The notes under the pieces are model-generated. The model did not search any database and had not been told where the DNA came from. It worked only from the letters and a program-made list of their open reading frames with translations. A stretch of DNA of 60,601 nt from contig CAZEMR010000012.1 in assembly GCA_964513465.1 (NCBI GenBank), positions 1-60,601 on the forward strand, in the 5' to 3' direction. Shown here piece by piece: positions 51,386-60,566 of the stretch (within the stretch, counting starts at the first letter, position 1; each line of letters starts with the position of its first letter). The position numbers were made by a program, and so were the translations under genes. The DNA comes from CAZEMR01 sp964513465 (lineage in GTDB: Bacteria > Bacteroidota > Ignavibacteria > Kapaibacteriales > UBA2268).

Positions 51386-52747
51386 TTATTTGTTGTATCT
51401 CAATTCTTCGGGGAAAAATATGCGGTCGAGAATATTCAGACCGACTCCGACATATGCTCCGGAAAATTCATCGGAAATTTCTAAGAAGTCCAGTATATCA
51501 TTATCAATAATATTACCATTGCCGCTGGCGTATCCGGCCATAAAGCTGAGATTGAACATGTCATTCAGCCGGAAATTGAGGCGGCCGCCGAGATTTATAA
51601 ATTTCGATGGGAAATAATTATACTCAATAAATGGCTCGGCTGATAGCTCGTCGGCCAACACGGTCTGCCAGTATCCCACACGTATGGGCAGTATGCCTGC
51701 GCCGAACGAGTTCTTGCCCAGAGCGAAAATGTTCAGAAGCGATGTGCCGGCATATAATTTATTATCCAGGGATTCGATCGGTATCGCCACCGAGGCGTTG
51801 GCAAGCTTTACCATAAAGCCATTGAATGCGGCGGATTCATTTTGAGTCGAGAACACCGAATTATGGCCTCCGCCGCCGAGCAGTGCGGCCTGCACCAATC
51901 CGATATTCCACGCCGAATGCTCGTGGTCTTTCCATTCGCGATAAGTTTCCTCGACCAGATTATGGAAATCGAGTACCGAAATGCCGATCCCCATATAGGG
52001 GAATTTAGACGCAACAGTGGAATTGATGTGGCTTTCGACCAGATGAGGCGAGCCCGGAGTATTCTGGCCGATTGCGTATCCGGCATATGCGCGCATATTC
52101 AGTCCGCCAATCGAGCCGACATCGAGCGAGACCGATAAATTTATATACTGCGACGGATAATAACCGATTCCGAATGCCGGGGTAAGGCAGATATATGGAA
52201 TATCCTCGCGGAAATAAATCCTGTGGCGAATATAGAGCGGGAAAACACTGGCCAGCGCACGAGAATACCGGCGGTCGGGGGCTATGTGCTCATATATCGA
52301 GGTGCCGATTGTCCAGTTCGGGGCATCGCGGAACCACCGGAGCCGCCACTCGCCAATGCCGAAGCGCCATAATCCGCCGACGAATATATTATTGTCGGAC
52401 GGTTCGTCGGGATATATTCCGAACAGGCCGGTCGAAAGGTTATAATCGCGGTCGCCGGCTGCGAACATCCCGACGCTTTCGAATACACCCATGCGGATAA
52501 AATCCGGATAGTGGCGTACGACTGTGCTGTCCCGCTGGACAACATTCCGCTCGGATACAAACGTACGAGTCGATGGGAACACCACTCCGTTGTCCTTATT
52601 GCCGGGCGCATTCTGAATAAAATGCAGATCGGTGGTATCGCGTTCGGTGATCGTATATAAATCGCGATCGGTGCGGGTCATGAACGCACATCCCGACATC
52701 CAGAGAGCAATCGCTGCGAAGCTTATAATCAGTATTATTTTATTCAT
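51386..52747 (-). CDS. outer-membrane barrel lipoprotein of unknown function
   Basis: 453 residues from the ATG at 52747. Signal peptide with lipobox MSGC gives Cys20. The mature protein alternates short aromatic strands over its full length (FIRMGVFESVGMFAAGDRDY, YICLTPAFGIGYYPSQYINL, MRAYAGYAIGQNTPGSPH, FINLGGRLNFRLNDMFNLSF), consistent with an outer-membrane barrel. A lipidated barrel is less common than a plain one. Not recognised beyond this. It lies 44 bases after the fumarylacetoacetase-family gene on the same strand. Confidence 0.7.
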   Translation of the reverse strand: MNKIILIISFAAIALWMSGCAFMTRTDRDLYTITERDTTDLHFIQNAPGNKDNGVVFPSTRTFVSERNVVQRDSTVVRHYPDFIRMGVFESVGMFAAGDRDYNLSTGLFGIYPDEPSDNNIFVGGLWRFGIGEWRLRWFRDAPNWTIGTSIYEHIAPDRRYSRALASVFPLYIRHRIYFREDIPYICLTPAFGIGYYPSQYINLSVSLDVGSIGGLNMRAYAGYAIGQNTPGSPHLVESHINSTVASKFPYMGIGISVLDFHNLVEETYREWKDHEHSAWNIGLVQAALLGGGGHNSVFSTQNESAAFNGFMVKLANASVAIPIESLDNKLYAGTSLLNIFALGKNSFGAGILPIRVGYWQTVLADELSAEPFIEYNYFPSKFINLGGRLNFRLNDMFNLSFMAGYASGNGNIIDNDILDFLEISDEFSGAYVGVGLNILDRIFFPEELRYNK

Positions 52748-52791
52748 AGGCCGGCAATAATTATGTGACAAATTCTACTGCGGAATAGGAA

Positions 52792-53448
52792 TTAACGGAC
52801 TGTGGTAATAATGTCCACATATCCCTTGAGCTGTGCCACCACCGAATCGCCCTTGCGCATCGGGCCGACTCCCTCGGGGGTGCCGGTGAATATAACATCT
52901 CCGCGCACGAGAGTAAATACTTTGGATAAATACGACGCAATTTCGGCAACCGTGCGGATCATATTCGCGGTTGATCCCTTCTGGCGGACTTCTTCGTTGA
53001 TTTTTAATTCGATTTCCAGCGCCTGGGGGTCTTTGATTTTTTCTGCGGGAACAATTCTCGAAATCGGCGCCGAAGTGACGAACGATTTGGCAGTGGCCCA
53101 GGGCTTGCCCTCTTTCTTGGCGGTGGCCTGAACGTCGCGGAGAGTAACGTCGATCCCAACTCCGTAGCCTGCGATTTTAGTGATAGCCTGCTCCGGCTCC
53201 ATGTCTCGGCAATCCTCGCCTACCACAGCGATAAGCTCGACTTCGTGGTGCGGCTCGCTTGAGAATTCCGGGATTATGATCTCCTCCCCACTTTCGATAT
53301 ATGCCGCCGGCGGCTTAATAAATATAACGGGGCGTCCGCCTGTGGTTGCGCCCATTTCGCGCGCATGAGCCGCATAATTGCGCCCGATGCAATACATTGT
53401 TCCGACCTGGATTTCTTTGCCATTCAGCAGTTTAATCGTCCGGTTCAT
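52792..53448 (-). CDS. fumarylacetoacetate hydrolase-family protein
   Basis: 218 residues, the short form of the family (acylpyruvase/FAHD1-like). IYCIGRNY-type start (MYCIGRNYAAHAREMG), FIKPPAAYI, the metal ligands in HHEVELIAVVGEDC, GYGVGIDVTLRDVQ and GDVIFTGTPEGVGPM are all present. Activity is probably hydrolysis or decarboxylation of a beta-keto or acylpyruvate-type acid such as oxaloacetate. The start overlaps the PBP1A stop by four bases (ATGA), an odd partner for a cell-wall enzyme. Confidence 0.9.
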   Translation of the reverse strand: MNRTIKLLNGKEIQVGTMYCIGRNYAAHAREMGATTGGRPVIFIKPPAAYIESGEEIIIPEFSSEPHHEVELIAVVGEDCRDMEPEQAITKIAGYGVGIDVTLRDVQATAKKEGKPWATAKSFVTSAPISRIVPAEKIKDPQALEIELKINEEVRQKGSTANMIRTVAEIASYLSKVFTLVRGDVIFTGTPEGVGPMRKGDSVVAQLKGYVDIITTVR

Positions 53449-55664
53449 TGCCTGTTGTCCTCGTTATTATCTTTTTTGGGTAATTTCGGGAATCGGTTGT
53501 TCATATCAGTCGTGCTGGTCTGGGGCACTGCGCTTTCGTATTCATCGGCGCCCTGGATAACCCGCCCCATTCTCGAGAGCGAATCAAGAGAATCGAGCGC
53601 CGAGCGCGGGAATTTATATTTGCGGAATGGCAGGCTTTCGTCGCCATAAACCTTGGCCATCAGCCGGCCCCAAATAGGGGCTGCCGCGCGGCCTCCCTGG
53701 CCGTCCGCGCCGATTGCTTCGAATGTGATCCGGCGATTGTCGAAGCCCACCCATACTCCGGCGACCAGTTCGGGAGTGAATCCCACGAACCATGCGTCGG
53801 CGTAGTCATTAGTGGTGCCGGTTTTGCCTGCAGCCTCGACGTCGGTCAGATAATTTTTAATGCGGATGGCTGTGCCGCTGCTGACCACGCCCTGGAGCAT
53901 CCGGGTCATCTGGGCGGCAATTTTTTTGTCTAGCACATCGTTGACGTTGATGGATTCGGTTTTCTCGCGGATCACATTTCCGAAATGATCCTCTATCCGA
54001 TTATAATAATGTGGCTCGACGTGCAGGCCATTGTACAAAAAGCTGCCATAAGCGCTGGTAATATCGATCGGTTTGACGTCGCCACCTGCGCCGAGAGCAA
54101 TCGCATAGACAGCCTGTAGCGGAGTCGAGATTCCCATCTTATATATTAATGATACGACGTCGTGGGGTTTGACCACCTGGGTGATAAGCCGCGCAGCCAC
54201 CGAGTTGATCGAGCGTCGGAGCGCGTCGTATAGAGTCACCAGCTGACCGGGTTCGCACTCGGTCGGATTGTTCGGCTCCCAGATTGTTCCGTCGGGCAGT
54301 TCGAATGAATAATCCGAGCATTCGATCAGGTCGTATGGCTGATAGCCCATTTCGAGCGCTTTGGCATAAACAAATGGCTTGAATGCCGAACCCGGCTGGC
54401 GTGCGATCTGGGTGGCATGATTCAGAGAATACTTTGCCTCGGCGTTTTCGCGCATAAATTTGGGCGAAGCGCCAACCATCGCCAGCACCGAGCCATCGAG
54501 CGGATTGAGCACTACCAGTCCGCACTGGATAGTGGTGGCGTGATTTTTAACAGAATCAATAAATTTTTTATTGCTTTTTAATTTGTTGGCAATAGCTTTT
54601 TTATTATTGCCCTGAGCGGCCTGATAATCGGGATGCTCGCGCACCGCCTGGCTTAAAATTTCTTTGAGTAATTCGTCTTTTCCGCGCCAGCTCCAGCGCC
54701 GGTCGAAATTGTCCTGAAGATCGGCCAGATGCTCTCCAATTGCTTCGACAGCGTATTTCTGGATTCGCGAATCGAGCGAGGTATGAATAATCAGACCGTC
54801 GCGGTAGAGATCATATTCCGAAAGTATATTCGCCTGGCTGAGTTTCTGGCGTATATTCTCCACAAAATGAGGCGCAAGGAATGTTTCGCGGCCATGGCTG
54901 CGTCCGCGGCTCATATTCAGCGGCTCTTCGATTGATTTCAGATAATTATCCTGAGTAATATAATTCTGATCGTACATCAGCTTGAGCACCAGATTGCGCC
55001 GGCGGATGGCACGTTCCGGATGGCGGAAGCCATTATAATACTCCGGGTATTTCAGCAGTCCTACCAGATAGGCGCACTGGGCGGTGGTCAGCTCTTTGGG
55101 ATGCTTATCGAAATAATATTTCGAGGCTACATATATGCCGTATGCCCCGCGCCCAAAGAGCACGGTATTGGAATACATCTCAAGGATTTCGCGCTTGGTA
55201 TAAGTCTTTTCGATCTGCATGGCGGTGTATGCCTCGCGGATTTTGCGGTCGAGCGAATTCTCGAAATTCAGAAAAAGATTGCGCGCAAGCTGCATAGTAA
55301 TCGTCGAGGCGCCTTCGCCGGTTACGTCCATCTCGATAATATTTTTAACCGCGGCTTTGAAAATGCGCTCGGTATGAACGCCCCAGTGATCCCAGAACGC
55401 GCGGTCTTCGGTGGCGACCAGCGCATTTATGAAATCCTGCGGAATGCTGTCGAGCGGCAGCGATACCCGGCGCTGAATATAGAAATGATCGAGCAGCTCG
55501 CCGTCGGAGCTGAGCACCTGTGATGCCAGATTCTGCCGTGGATTCTCCAATAATTCGAGCGAGGGCAGACCAGTAGAGGTCACGCTCGATACATATGCGT
55601 AAATCCCTCCCGTTACGAGCAGGAAGAGGACGACAAATGATATTAATAAATTTCTCGGTGACAT
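53445..55664 (-). CDS. class A penicillin-binding protein (PBP1A-type)
   Basis: 739 residues. Membrane anchor about 7-27. GT51 glycosyltransferase domain with catalytic Glu86 (ATEDRAFWDHWGVH), GEGASTITMQLARNL and RKIREAYTAMQIEKTYTKRE. The transpeptidase domain has Ser426 in GSAFKP (SxxK), SINSVAARL (SxN) and Lys614 in GKTGTTNDYADAW. It polymerises and crosslinks peptidoglycan in the periplasm. AGGA ribosome site. Six bases after the PorE-like gene and overlapping the FAH-family gene. Confidence 0.96.
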   Translation of the reverse strand: MSPRNLLISFVVLFLLVTGGIYAYVSSVTSTGLPSLELLENPRQNLASQVLSSDGELLDHFYIQRRVSLPLDSIPQDFINALVATEDRAFWDHWGVHTERIFKAAVKNIIEMDVTGEGASTITMQLARNLFLNFENSLDRKIREAYTAMQIEKTYTKREILEMYSNTVLFGRGAYGIYVASKYYFDKHPKELTTAQCAYLVGLLKYPEYYNGFRHPERAIRRRNLVLKLMYDQNYITQDNYLKSIEEPLNMSRGRSHGRETFLAPHFVENIRQKLSQANILSEYDLYRDGLIIHTSLDSRIQKYAVEAIGEHLADLQDNFDRRWSWRGKDELLKEILSQAVREHPDYQAAQGNNKKAIANKLKSNKKFIDSVKNHATTIQCGLVVLNPLDGSVLAMVGASPKFMRENAEAKYSLNHATQIARQPGSAFKPFVYAKALEMGYQPYDLIECSDYSFELPDGTIWEPNNPTECEPGQLVTLYDALRRSINSVAARLITQVVKPHDVVSLIYKMGISTPLQAVYAIALGAGGDVKPIDITSAYGSFLYNGLHVEPHYYNRIEDHFGNVIREKTESINVNDVLDKKIAAQMTRMLQGVVSSGTAIRIKNYLTDVEAAGKTGTTNDYADAWFVGFTPELVAGVWVGFDNRRITFEAIGADGQGGRAAAPIWGRLMAKVYGDESLPFRKYKFPRSALDSLDSLSRMGRVIQGADEYESAVPQTSTTDMNNRFPKLPKKDNNEDNRQ

Positions 55665-55670
55665 GATTCC

Positions 55671-57530
55671 TTACTTAATAATTTTCTCCAGTGTGACTCT
55701 TCGGAGCCGTTTCCTGTACATACTCAGATTCTCGTCCGGTCGCCGATCGAGCGGTTCGAGCTCGCCTGCAGAGCGGCCCTCGAGCAATTCCCGGGGCACT
55801 GCGCGGGCTGCGAGCTGATCGATAATAAATTCCACCCGCCGACGGCCAAGTGCCTGGTTGTATTCCACGCTGGCGACATCGTCAGTGTGACCTTTTAAAA
55901 CGATTTTTTCTACATTTTCTTTTGATTTAAGAATATTCGAAGCAAGCACGTCCAGCTCCTTCTGCCAGGTTCGGCCGGTGGCCACTCCATTGCTGTCGAG
56001 CGTAAAGCGATACGGATTGCGGAACTCGTCCGTCGGGAAATTGATTCGCAGTGTCAGAGTTTCCGGGATGTAAAAATCGTGGCTGACCGTTTCGACAGTA
56101 TCGTCGCGGTCTATCCTTATATTATACGAATCGAAAAAGAGATTTTTGGTCTGGGCAGTGACTTCGTATTCGCGATCTTTATCAAGGCCGATGCGATATC
56201 GACCGCTGATGTCCGAGCGGGTCGAATCCACCGGGATAGCCAGCGGCATCTCGCGGACGATTATCTCGGCGTCGCCGATTGGCTGGCGTTCTGATTCATC
56301 GAACACTCTGCCCTCGAGCGAGAAAGTAGGCGATATAATCGGCTCGGGTATCGATTCGTCGAATTCGGGTTCGGTATCGATTGCAATGTCGGTATCGCGG
56401 CGGACGGGATCGTCACGCTCGAATTCTTTAATATATATTTTCTGGCGGACGAATATGTCGAATCCGCCGGAGAGCGCAGCCAGAGACTCCGCATCGAGCT
56501 GGTTCGAGCTGTAGTATAGCAGCGAATCCGGATCGCCCGGCGAAGTCGGGAACAGCTCGTCGAACTGCGTATTCAGCGGTGCCCGAAGATTGCGCATATC
56601 GGCAAAATATTTCGAGGCGTCGCCGGCATCAGTCGGGATGCCGTCCCACAGCGCAGGATCGATCTCAATGCGGAACATGTCGAATCCGCCGACGGTTTCG
56701 CGGCCATTGCTCGAAAAATACAAACGGCGGCCGTCCGATGTGATAAATGGCGTAATCTCGTCGCATCGGGAATTGACGCTCTCGCCCAGGTTGACCGGCG
56801 CGCTCCACTTTCCCTCTGCATTACGGCGGGTAATCCAAAGGTCGATGCCTCCGATGCCGCCTTCGCGGTCGCTTGCAAAAATTATGGAATTGCCATCGGG
56901 CGAAATCGCAGGCTGGGATTCCCATGTCATTACGCTCCGGTGCACTTTATTGCCTGCATTTTCGACATTTTGCAGACGTTTTTCGCTGAATTGCGCAATA
57001 TATATATTTGAATTGCCCATGATATTCTCTTCGGGCATTTTGATCAAAACAGAGTCGGCTATTATCTCATAATTATCATCATCAAGGTCTTTCTGGGGCG
57101 GCTGCGGTACTGACGCGAAGGCCGCATGTTCGCCTGCAAACGAAATAGCGCCAACATGGCCGGCCATAGGGATGTACATTCCCGATTCTATCGTAAACAG
57201 CTCCGGACGGATTATCCGGGCGATCATCATGTGGTGGACTTCGCCGTCGGTGTAGGTGATAGCTGCGCGGCGCGGCTCGTAGAACGAAAGCTGCCACTCA
57301 TCGGCTGGGGTGTTTATTTGCTGGACGGGTTCGATACGGTAGAAAAAACCGGTCAGGCTGGCCGCAGCGATGCTGGTATCCATCGGTATGCCCGCCCATT
57401 TTCCCGGACGGCAGTTCTGCTGCGGTTCGGGGCAGTCGAGCTGTTTGGGCTTGGTTTGCGGCGGCATGCATGAGGATATGAGTCCAAGCGCGGCAAACAG
57501 GATGCATAAATATATTCGCAAACTTGCCAT
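55671..57530 (-). CDS. PorE-like outer-membrane lipoprotein: propeller, CRD and OmpA domains
   Basis: 619 residues. Signal peptide with lipobox ISSC gives Cys21. PD40 propeller blades at about 190-370 (AISPDGNSIIFASDREGGIG, FITSDGRRLYFSSNGRETVG, LLYYSSNQLDAESLAALSGG), a carboxypeptidase-regulatory-like beta domain at about 420-500 (LEGRVFDESERQPIGDAEII), then an OmpA domain (about 520-619, VLKGHTDDVASVEYNQALGR). This order is that of PorE, the T9SS lipoprotein that ties the secretion machine to peptidoglycan, except that the N-terminal TPR part of PorE is replaced by an unfamiliar beta region. First gene of a set with PBP1A. Confidence 0.82.
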   Translation of the reverse strand: MASLRIYLCILFAALGLISSCMPPQTKPKQLDCPEPQQNCRPGKWAGIPMDTSIAAASLTGFFYRIEPVQQINTPADEWQLSFYEPRRAAITYTDGEVHHMMIARIIRPELFTIESGMYIPMAGHVGAISFAGEHAAFASVPQPPQKDLDDDNYEIIADSVLIKMPEENIMGNSNIYIAQFSEKRLQNVENAGNKVHRSVMTWESQPAISPDGNSIIFASDREGGIGGIDLWITRRNAEGKWSAPVNLGESVNSRCDEITPFITSDGRRLYFSSNGRETVGGFDMFRIEIDPALWDGIPTDAGDASKYFADMRNLRAPLNTQFDELFPTSPGDPDSLLYYSSNQLDAESLAALSGGFDIFVRQKIYIKEFERDDPVRRDTDIAIDTEPEFDESIPEPIISPTFSLEGRVFDESERQPIGDAEIIVREMPLAIPVDSTRSDISGRYRIGLDKDREYEVTAQTKNLFFDSYNIRIDRDDTVETVSHDFYIPETLTLRINFPTDEFRNPYRFTLDSNGVATGRTWQKELDVLASNILKSKENVEKIVLKGHTDDVASVEYNQALGRRRVEFIIDQLAARAVPRELLEGRSAGELEPLDRRPDENLSMYRKRLRRVTLEKIIK

Positions 57531-57641
57531 TATTCAAAATTATATTTCACAAATTCCAAATCCGAAAATCATAGAGCCAACACCGGCGGGGGTTAGCTTA
57601 ACGGGGGCAATATATCGAAAAATGCTTTAATTTAAAAAGAA

Positions 57642-58235
57642 TTAATATTCGAAAGTCACAGGCAGATAAAGCGCTTTTTTGAGCAAAACGAGGTATAAGG
57701 AGCGCGGTATCTCGATCGCCCCCAGCAGCCGGGTGTGGGCATTAATATATTGTGAATCCAGCAAGATGAAATTATTCTGCTTTAATATATCAGTTAATAC
57801 ATAAAATGCGGCCTTCGAGGCATTGCTCACATCGGTGAACATCGACTCGCCGAAAAAAGCCCCGCCGATAGCGACACCATACAGTCCGCCGACCATCCGG
57901 CCATCCTGCCATGCCTCTACCGAATGGGTCAGCCCCATCCTGAAAAGTTCCAGATAGTTATGAATAATATCGGACGAAATCCATGTGTCCTCGCGCTCGG
58001 CACAGCGATGAATAACCTCTTCGAATGCATAATCGACACGATATTCGAATGGATTTTTTTTGATTAATTGCCTCAGCGAACGCGGCCGCCGGACGTTCTG
58101 CAGCGGTATTATCGCCCGGGGGTCGGGAGAATGCCAGTAGATCGGCCCTTCTTTGGATTCGGCCATCGGGAAGAATCCTTCGCGATATGCCTCGACAATC
58201 AGGGTCGGGTGCAATATGTCCTGTAGGTTGCTCAT
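57642..58235 (-). CDS. aat: leucyl/phenylalanyl-tRNA-protein transferase
   Basis: 197 residues from the ATG at 58235. The open frame reaches 58271 but those codons lie inside the terminator of the upstream gene, so the shorter start is correct. Family signatures: YREGFFPMAESKEGPIYWHS near the N-terminus, SLRQLIKKNPFEYRVDYAFE, WQDGRMVGGLYGVAIGGAFF with FFGESMF, and LLDSQYINAHTRLLGAIEIP. It adds Leu or Phe to proteins with N-terminal Arg or Lys, marking them for ClpS/ClpAP degradation. Confidence 0.95.
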   Translation of the reverse strand: MSNLQDILHPTLIVEAYREGFFPMAESKEGPIYWHSPDPRAIIPLQNVRRPRSLRQLIKKNPFEYRVDYAFEEVIHRCAEREDTWISSDIIHNYLELFRMGLTHSVEAWQDGRMVGGLYGVAIGGAFFGESMFTDVSNASKAAFYVLTDILKQNNFILLDSQYINAHTRLLGAIEIPRSLYLVLLKKALYLPVTFEY

Positions 58236-58250
58236 TAATTTAAGTCCGGA

Positions 58251-58285
58251 CAAAAAAATTGCCATGCGCACTTTAGCATGGCAAT
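58251..58285 (-). terminator. terminator of the transaldolase gene
   Basis: ATTGCCATGC (58258-58267) pairs with GCATGGCAAT (58276-58285), a 10-bp stem followed on the minus strand by seven T. Confidence 0.88.
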
Positions 58286-58372
58286 ATTATATATAATTGC
58301 TGAGAAATAAGCAATAAAAATAATTACTTATTTAAAATATATTTTTGAAAAATCCCGAATACGCAAACGGAA

Positions 58373-59047
58373 TCAAAGTCCCATACTTTTTTGAATTTCG
58401 GTCTGCATTTTATCGTAATCCTTCAGAAAAGCATCCAGTCCGGCCTCGGTCAGAGGATGCTTCAGCGACTGCATCAGCGCCTTGTAGGGTACGGTGGCGA
58501 TGTCGGCGCCCGCTTTGGCAGCGTCCAGAATATGCATCGGGTGGCGGATTGATGCCGCAATTATCTGCGAATCGTATCCCTGGACGTCCCACACTTCGCA
58601 AACGTCTTCGAGCACTTCGGTCGATGACTGCGAAATGTCGTCCAGACGGCCCATAAATACGGAAACGTATGTCGCGCCTGCATTTGCAGCGGCTATTGCC
58701 TGGGTGGGGCTGAATATCAGAGTGACATTAGTCGGGATGCCCTTTTTGTAAAGCTCGCGTGCGGCGGCAAGCCCGGCCGGGATCATCGGAATTTTGATGG
58801 TTGCCTCGGGGAACCAGCCGACGATTTCCTCTGCCTCGCGGAGCATAGTCTCTGCATCGGTGCCGATTACTTCGACGGAAAGATGTCCGCCGACGAGCTT
58901 GTGAATATCAAGAATTCGGTCCTGAATTTTAACATTTGGGTCCTCTTTTGCAAGCAGCGAGGGATTGGTGGTGACGCCGGAGATAAACCCGAGCGCGGCT
59001 ACCTCGCGGATATGATCGAGATTGGCGGAATCGAGATAAAGTTCCAT
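58373..59047 (-). CDS. transaldolase / fructose-6-phosphate aldolase-type
   Basis: 224 residues from the ATG at 59047, which has GGAG six bases upstream; the frame also opens at a TTG 12 bases earlier. Short transaldolase (TalC/MipB/FSA) subfamily: LYLDSANLDHIREVAALGFI, SGVTTNPSLLAKE, Schiff-base Lys85 in ATIKIPMI, NVTLIFSPTQAIAAANAGAT. It works in the non-oxidative pentose phosphate pathway; transaldolase against fructose-6-phosphate aldolase activity cannot be told apart by motif alone. It lies downstream of coaE. Confidence 0.93.
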   Translation of the reverse strand: MELYLDSANLDHIREVAALGFISGVTTNPSLLAKEDPNVKIQDRILDIHKLVGGHLSVEVIGTDAETMLREAEEIVGWFPEATIKIPMIPAGLAAARELYKKGIPTNVTLIFSPTQAIAAANAGATYVSVFMGRLDDISQSSTEVLEDVCEVWDVQGYDSQIIAASIRHPMHILDAAKAGADIATVPYKALMQSLKHPLTEAGLDAFLKDYDKMQTEIQKSMGL

Positions 59048-59140
59048 TGTTTGCTCCAATTTATTATGAATAAAATACTTTGCAAGACATGTGCGGGAAA
59101 ATAATTTTTAAAAATAACATTTTTTCGGGCCGCGTCAAAA

Positions 59141-59812
59141 TCAATTATCCTGATCGAGATTTTCCAGCTTCGAGAAATCCTTTGCCGGCAAACTGATTAA
59201 TATATTTAATAGCGATTCAACCGTACGCCGCAGCTCGTCGATAGTGCCGGCGTTTTCGATCACGAAGTCCGCCCGCCTCGCCTTTTCCTCGGAGCTTATC
59301 TGCCCGCTCATCCGTTGCTCTGCATCGCTGCGGGATATTCCGCTCCGTTCGATTATCCGATCGATCCTCACATCTTCGGGTGCATCGACCGATACGACGT
59401 AGTCGAAGCCTTCCTCGATGCCGGATTCGAACACCAGCGCGCTTTCGACGAATACCATCTCCTCGCCGTCCTCGCGGAGCTCTTCGAGCCGGTCGATCAT
59501 ATCGTCGATTACTGCGGGGTGGACGATCGAGTTTAATTTATCGAGATTCTTTCGAGCTTCCTTTGTGCCCGCAAATACTTTATCGGCGAGGAATTCCCGG
59601 TTCAGCGAGCCGTCATCGAGGTATACCTCACTGCCGAAAGCATTGATTAATTTTCGGCGTACATCATGGCTTTCAGTCATTATCTCCTTAGCGCGTCGGT
59701 CGGTATCGATCACCTTCCATCCCGCGCCGGCTATGATACTGGCTGCGGCGGACTTGCCCGCACCGATACCGCCGGTTATAGCGATCACCAGCATTTCGTC
59801 ATTATCATTCAT
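59141..59812 (-). CDS. coaE: dephospho-CoA kinase
   Basis: 223 residues from the ATG at 59812 with GAGG correctly spaced; the longer frame overlaps the acetyltransferase. P-loop GGIGAGKS at 14-21, VIDTDRRAKEIM with the substrate Asp, NREFLADKVFAG and LNSIVHPAVIDDM are CoaE signatures. It catalyses the last step of coenzyme A synthesis. It overlaps the preceding GNAT gene by eight bases. Confidence 0.95.
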   Translation of the reverse strand: MNDNDEMLVIAITGGIGAGKSAAASIIAGAGWKVIDTDRRAKEIMTESHDVRRKLINAFGSEVYLDDGSLNREFLADKVFAGTKEARKNLDKLNSIVHPAVIDDMIDRLEELREDGEEMVFVESALVFESGIEEGFDYVVSVDAPEDVRIDRIIERSGISRSDAEQRMSGQISSEEKARRADFVIENAGTIDELRRTVESLLNILISLPAKDFSKLENLDQDN

Positions 59813-60398
59813 TATTTTCCTCGGGAATTTTTGGATTAATAAGCGAAAACCGCACATGGTCGCGCCATTCGCCGCGGATTTTCATATATTTATAAGCCGG
59901 TCCCTCCTCGGCGAACCCCAGACCGCGCACCAGGCGCAGCGAAGGCGTATTGTCGGGCAGAATATTAGCCTCTATCCGCATCAGCCCGAGTGTATTAAAT
60001 ATATAATCGGCGGCTGCCCCGAGCGCCTCCTTCATAAAGCCCCGGCCGGTGTGCTTCCGCGCGGTTTTATAGCCGATGACGCATGACTGGCTGGAGCCGC
60101 GCAGGATATTCGAAATAAAAATATCGCCGAGAATTTCGTCGTAATAATAATCATCTTTTTTGAACAGATAAAATCTCAGCGCGCGCTGGTCGGTCATCAG
60201 ATCGAACTCGAGCCAAAGCTTATTAATCTGGTACTGCTCGGTGAAATAATCACTGCCGACAGTAGGCAGAAAATCAATAAAAAAATCGCGGTTATCGGCC
60301 AGATAGCGCGTGATCTTTGGCGCATCGGCGGGCTGGAGCACCCGAAGCAGCAGACGGTCGGTTTTGATCTGAATATCTTCAATCGGATTAATTTTCAT
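59805..60398 (-). CDS. GNAT-family N-acetyltransferase (RimJ/RimL-like)
   Basis: 197 residues from the ATG at 60398; a GTG lies two codons upstream. It starts IQIKTDRLLLRVLQPADAPK, typical of the RimJ/RimL group, with SCVIGYKTARKHTGRGFMKE as the acetyl-CoA loop (Q/R-x-x-G-x-G/A) and RIEANILPDNTPSLRLVRGL as the following helix. Possible target is a protein N-terminus or a small amine. It probably heads a transcript with coaE and transaldolase. Confidence 0.88.
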   Translation of the reverse strand: MKINPIEDIQIKTDRLLLRVLQPADAPKITRYLADNRDFFIDFLPTVGSDYFTEQYQINKLWLEFDLMTDQRALRFYLFKKDDYYYDEILGDIFISNILRGSSQSCVIGYKTARKHTGRGFMKEALGAAADYIFNTLGLMRIEANILPDNTPSLRLVRGLGFAEEGPAYKYMKIRGEWRDHVRFSLINPKIPEENNE

Positions 60399-60439
60399 AA
60401 TCACAAAGATAGTTAAAATATTTTTTCCGGAAAATAGTC

Positions 60440-60470
60440 TTGTGCAATACGAAAAATTTGATTATATTTG
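60440..60470 (+). promoter_or_regulatory. Bacteroidota-type promoter of tRNA-Glu
   Basis: TTG (60440-60442), 20 bases, then TATATTTG (60463-60470), an exact TAnnTTTG -7 element. Transcription would start about 7-10 bases before the mature tRNA. Confidence 0.75.
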
Positions 60471-60486
60471 AATTCTTTAAAAGCAC

Positions 60487-60558
60487 GGCCCTATCGACTA
60501 ATGGTTAGGTCACCAGCCTTTCACGCTGGCAGTAGGGGTTCGAATCCCCTTAGGGTCA
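60487..60558 (+). tRNA. tRNA-Glu (anticodon TTC)
   Basis: 72 bases. The acceptor arms GGCCCTA (60487-60493) and TAGGGTC (60551-60557) pair with one G-T. The anticodon stem CCAGC/GCTGG encloses CTTTCAC with anticodon TTC. GGGGTTCGAATCCCC forms the T arm. The discriminator is A; CCA is not encoded. Confidence 0.97.
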
Positions 60559-60566
60559 CAATATAA

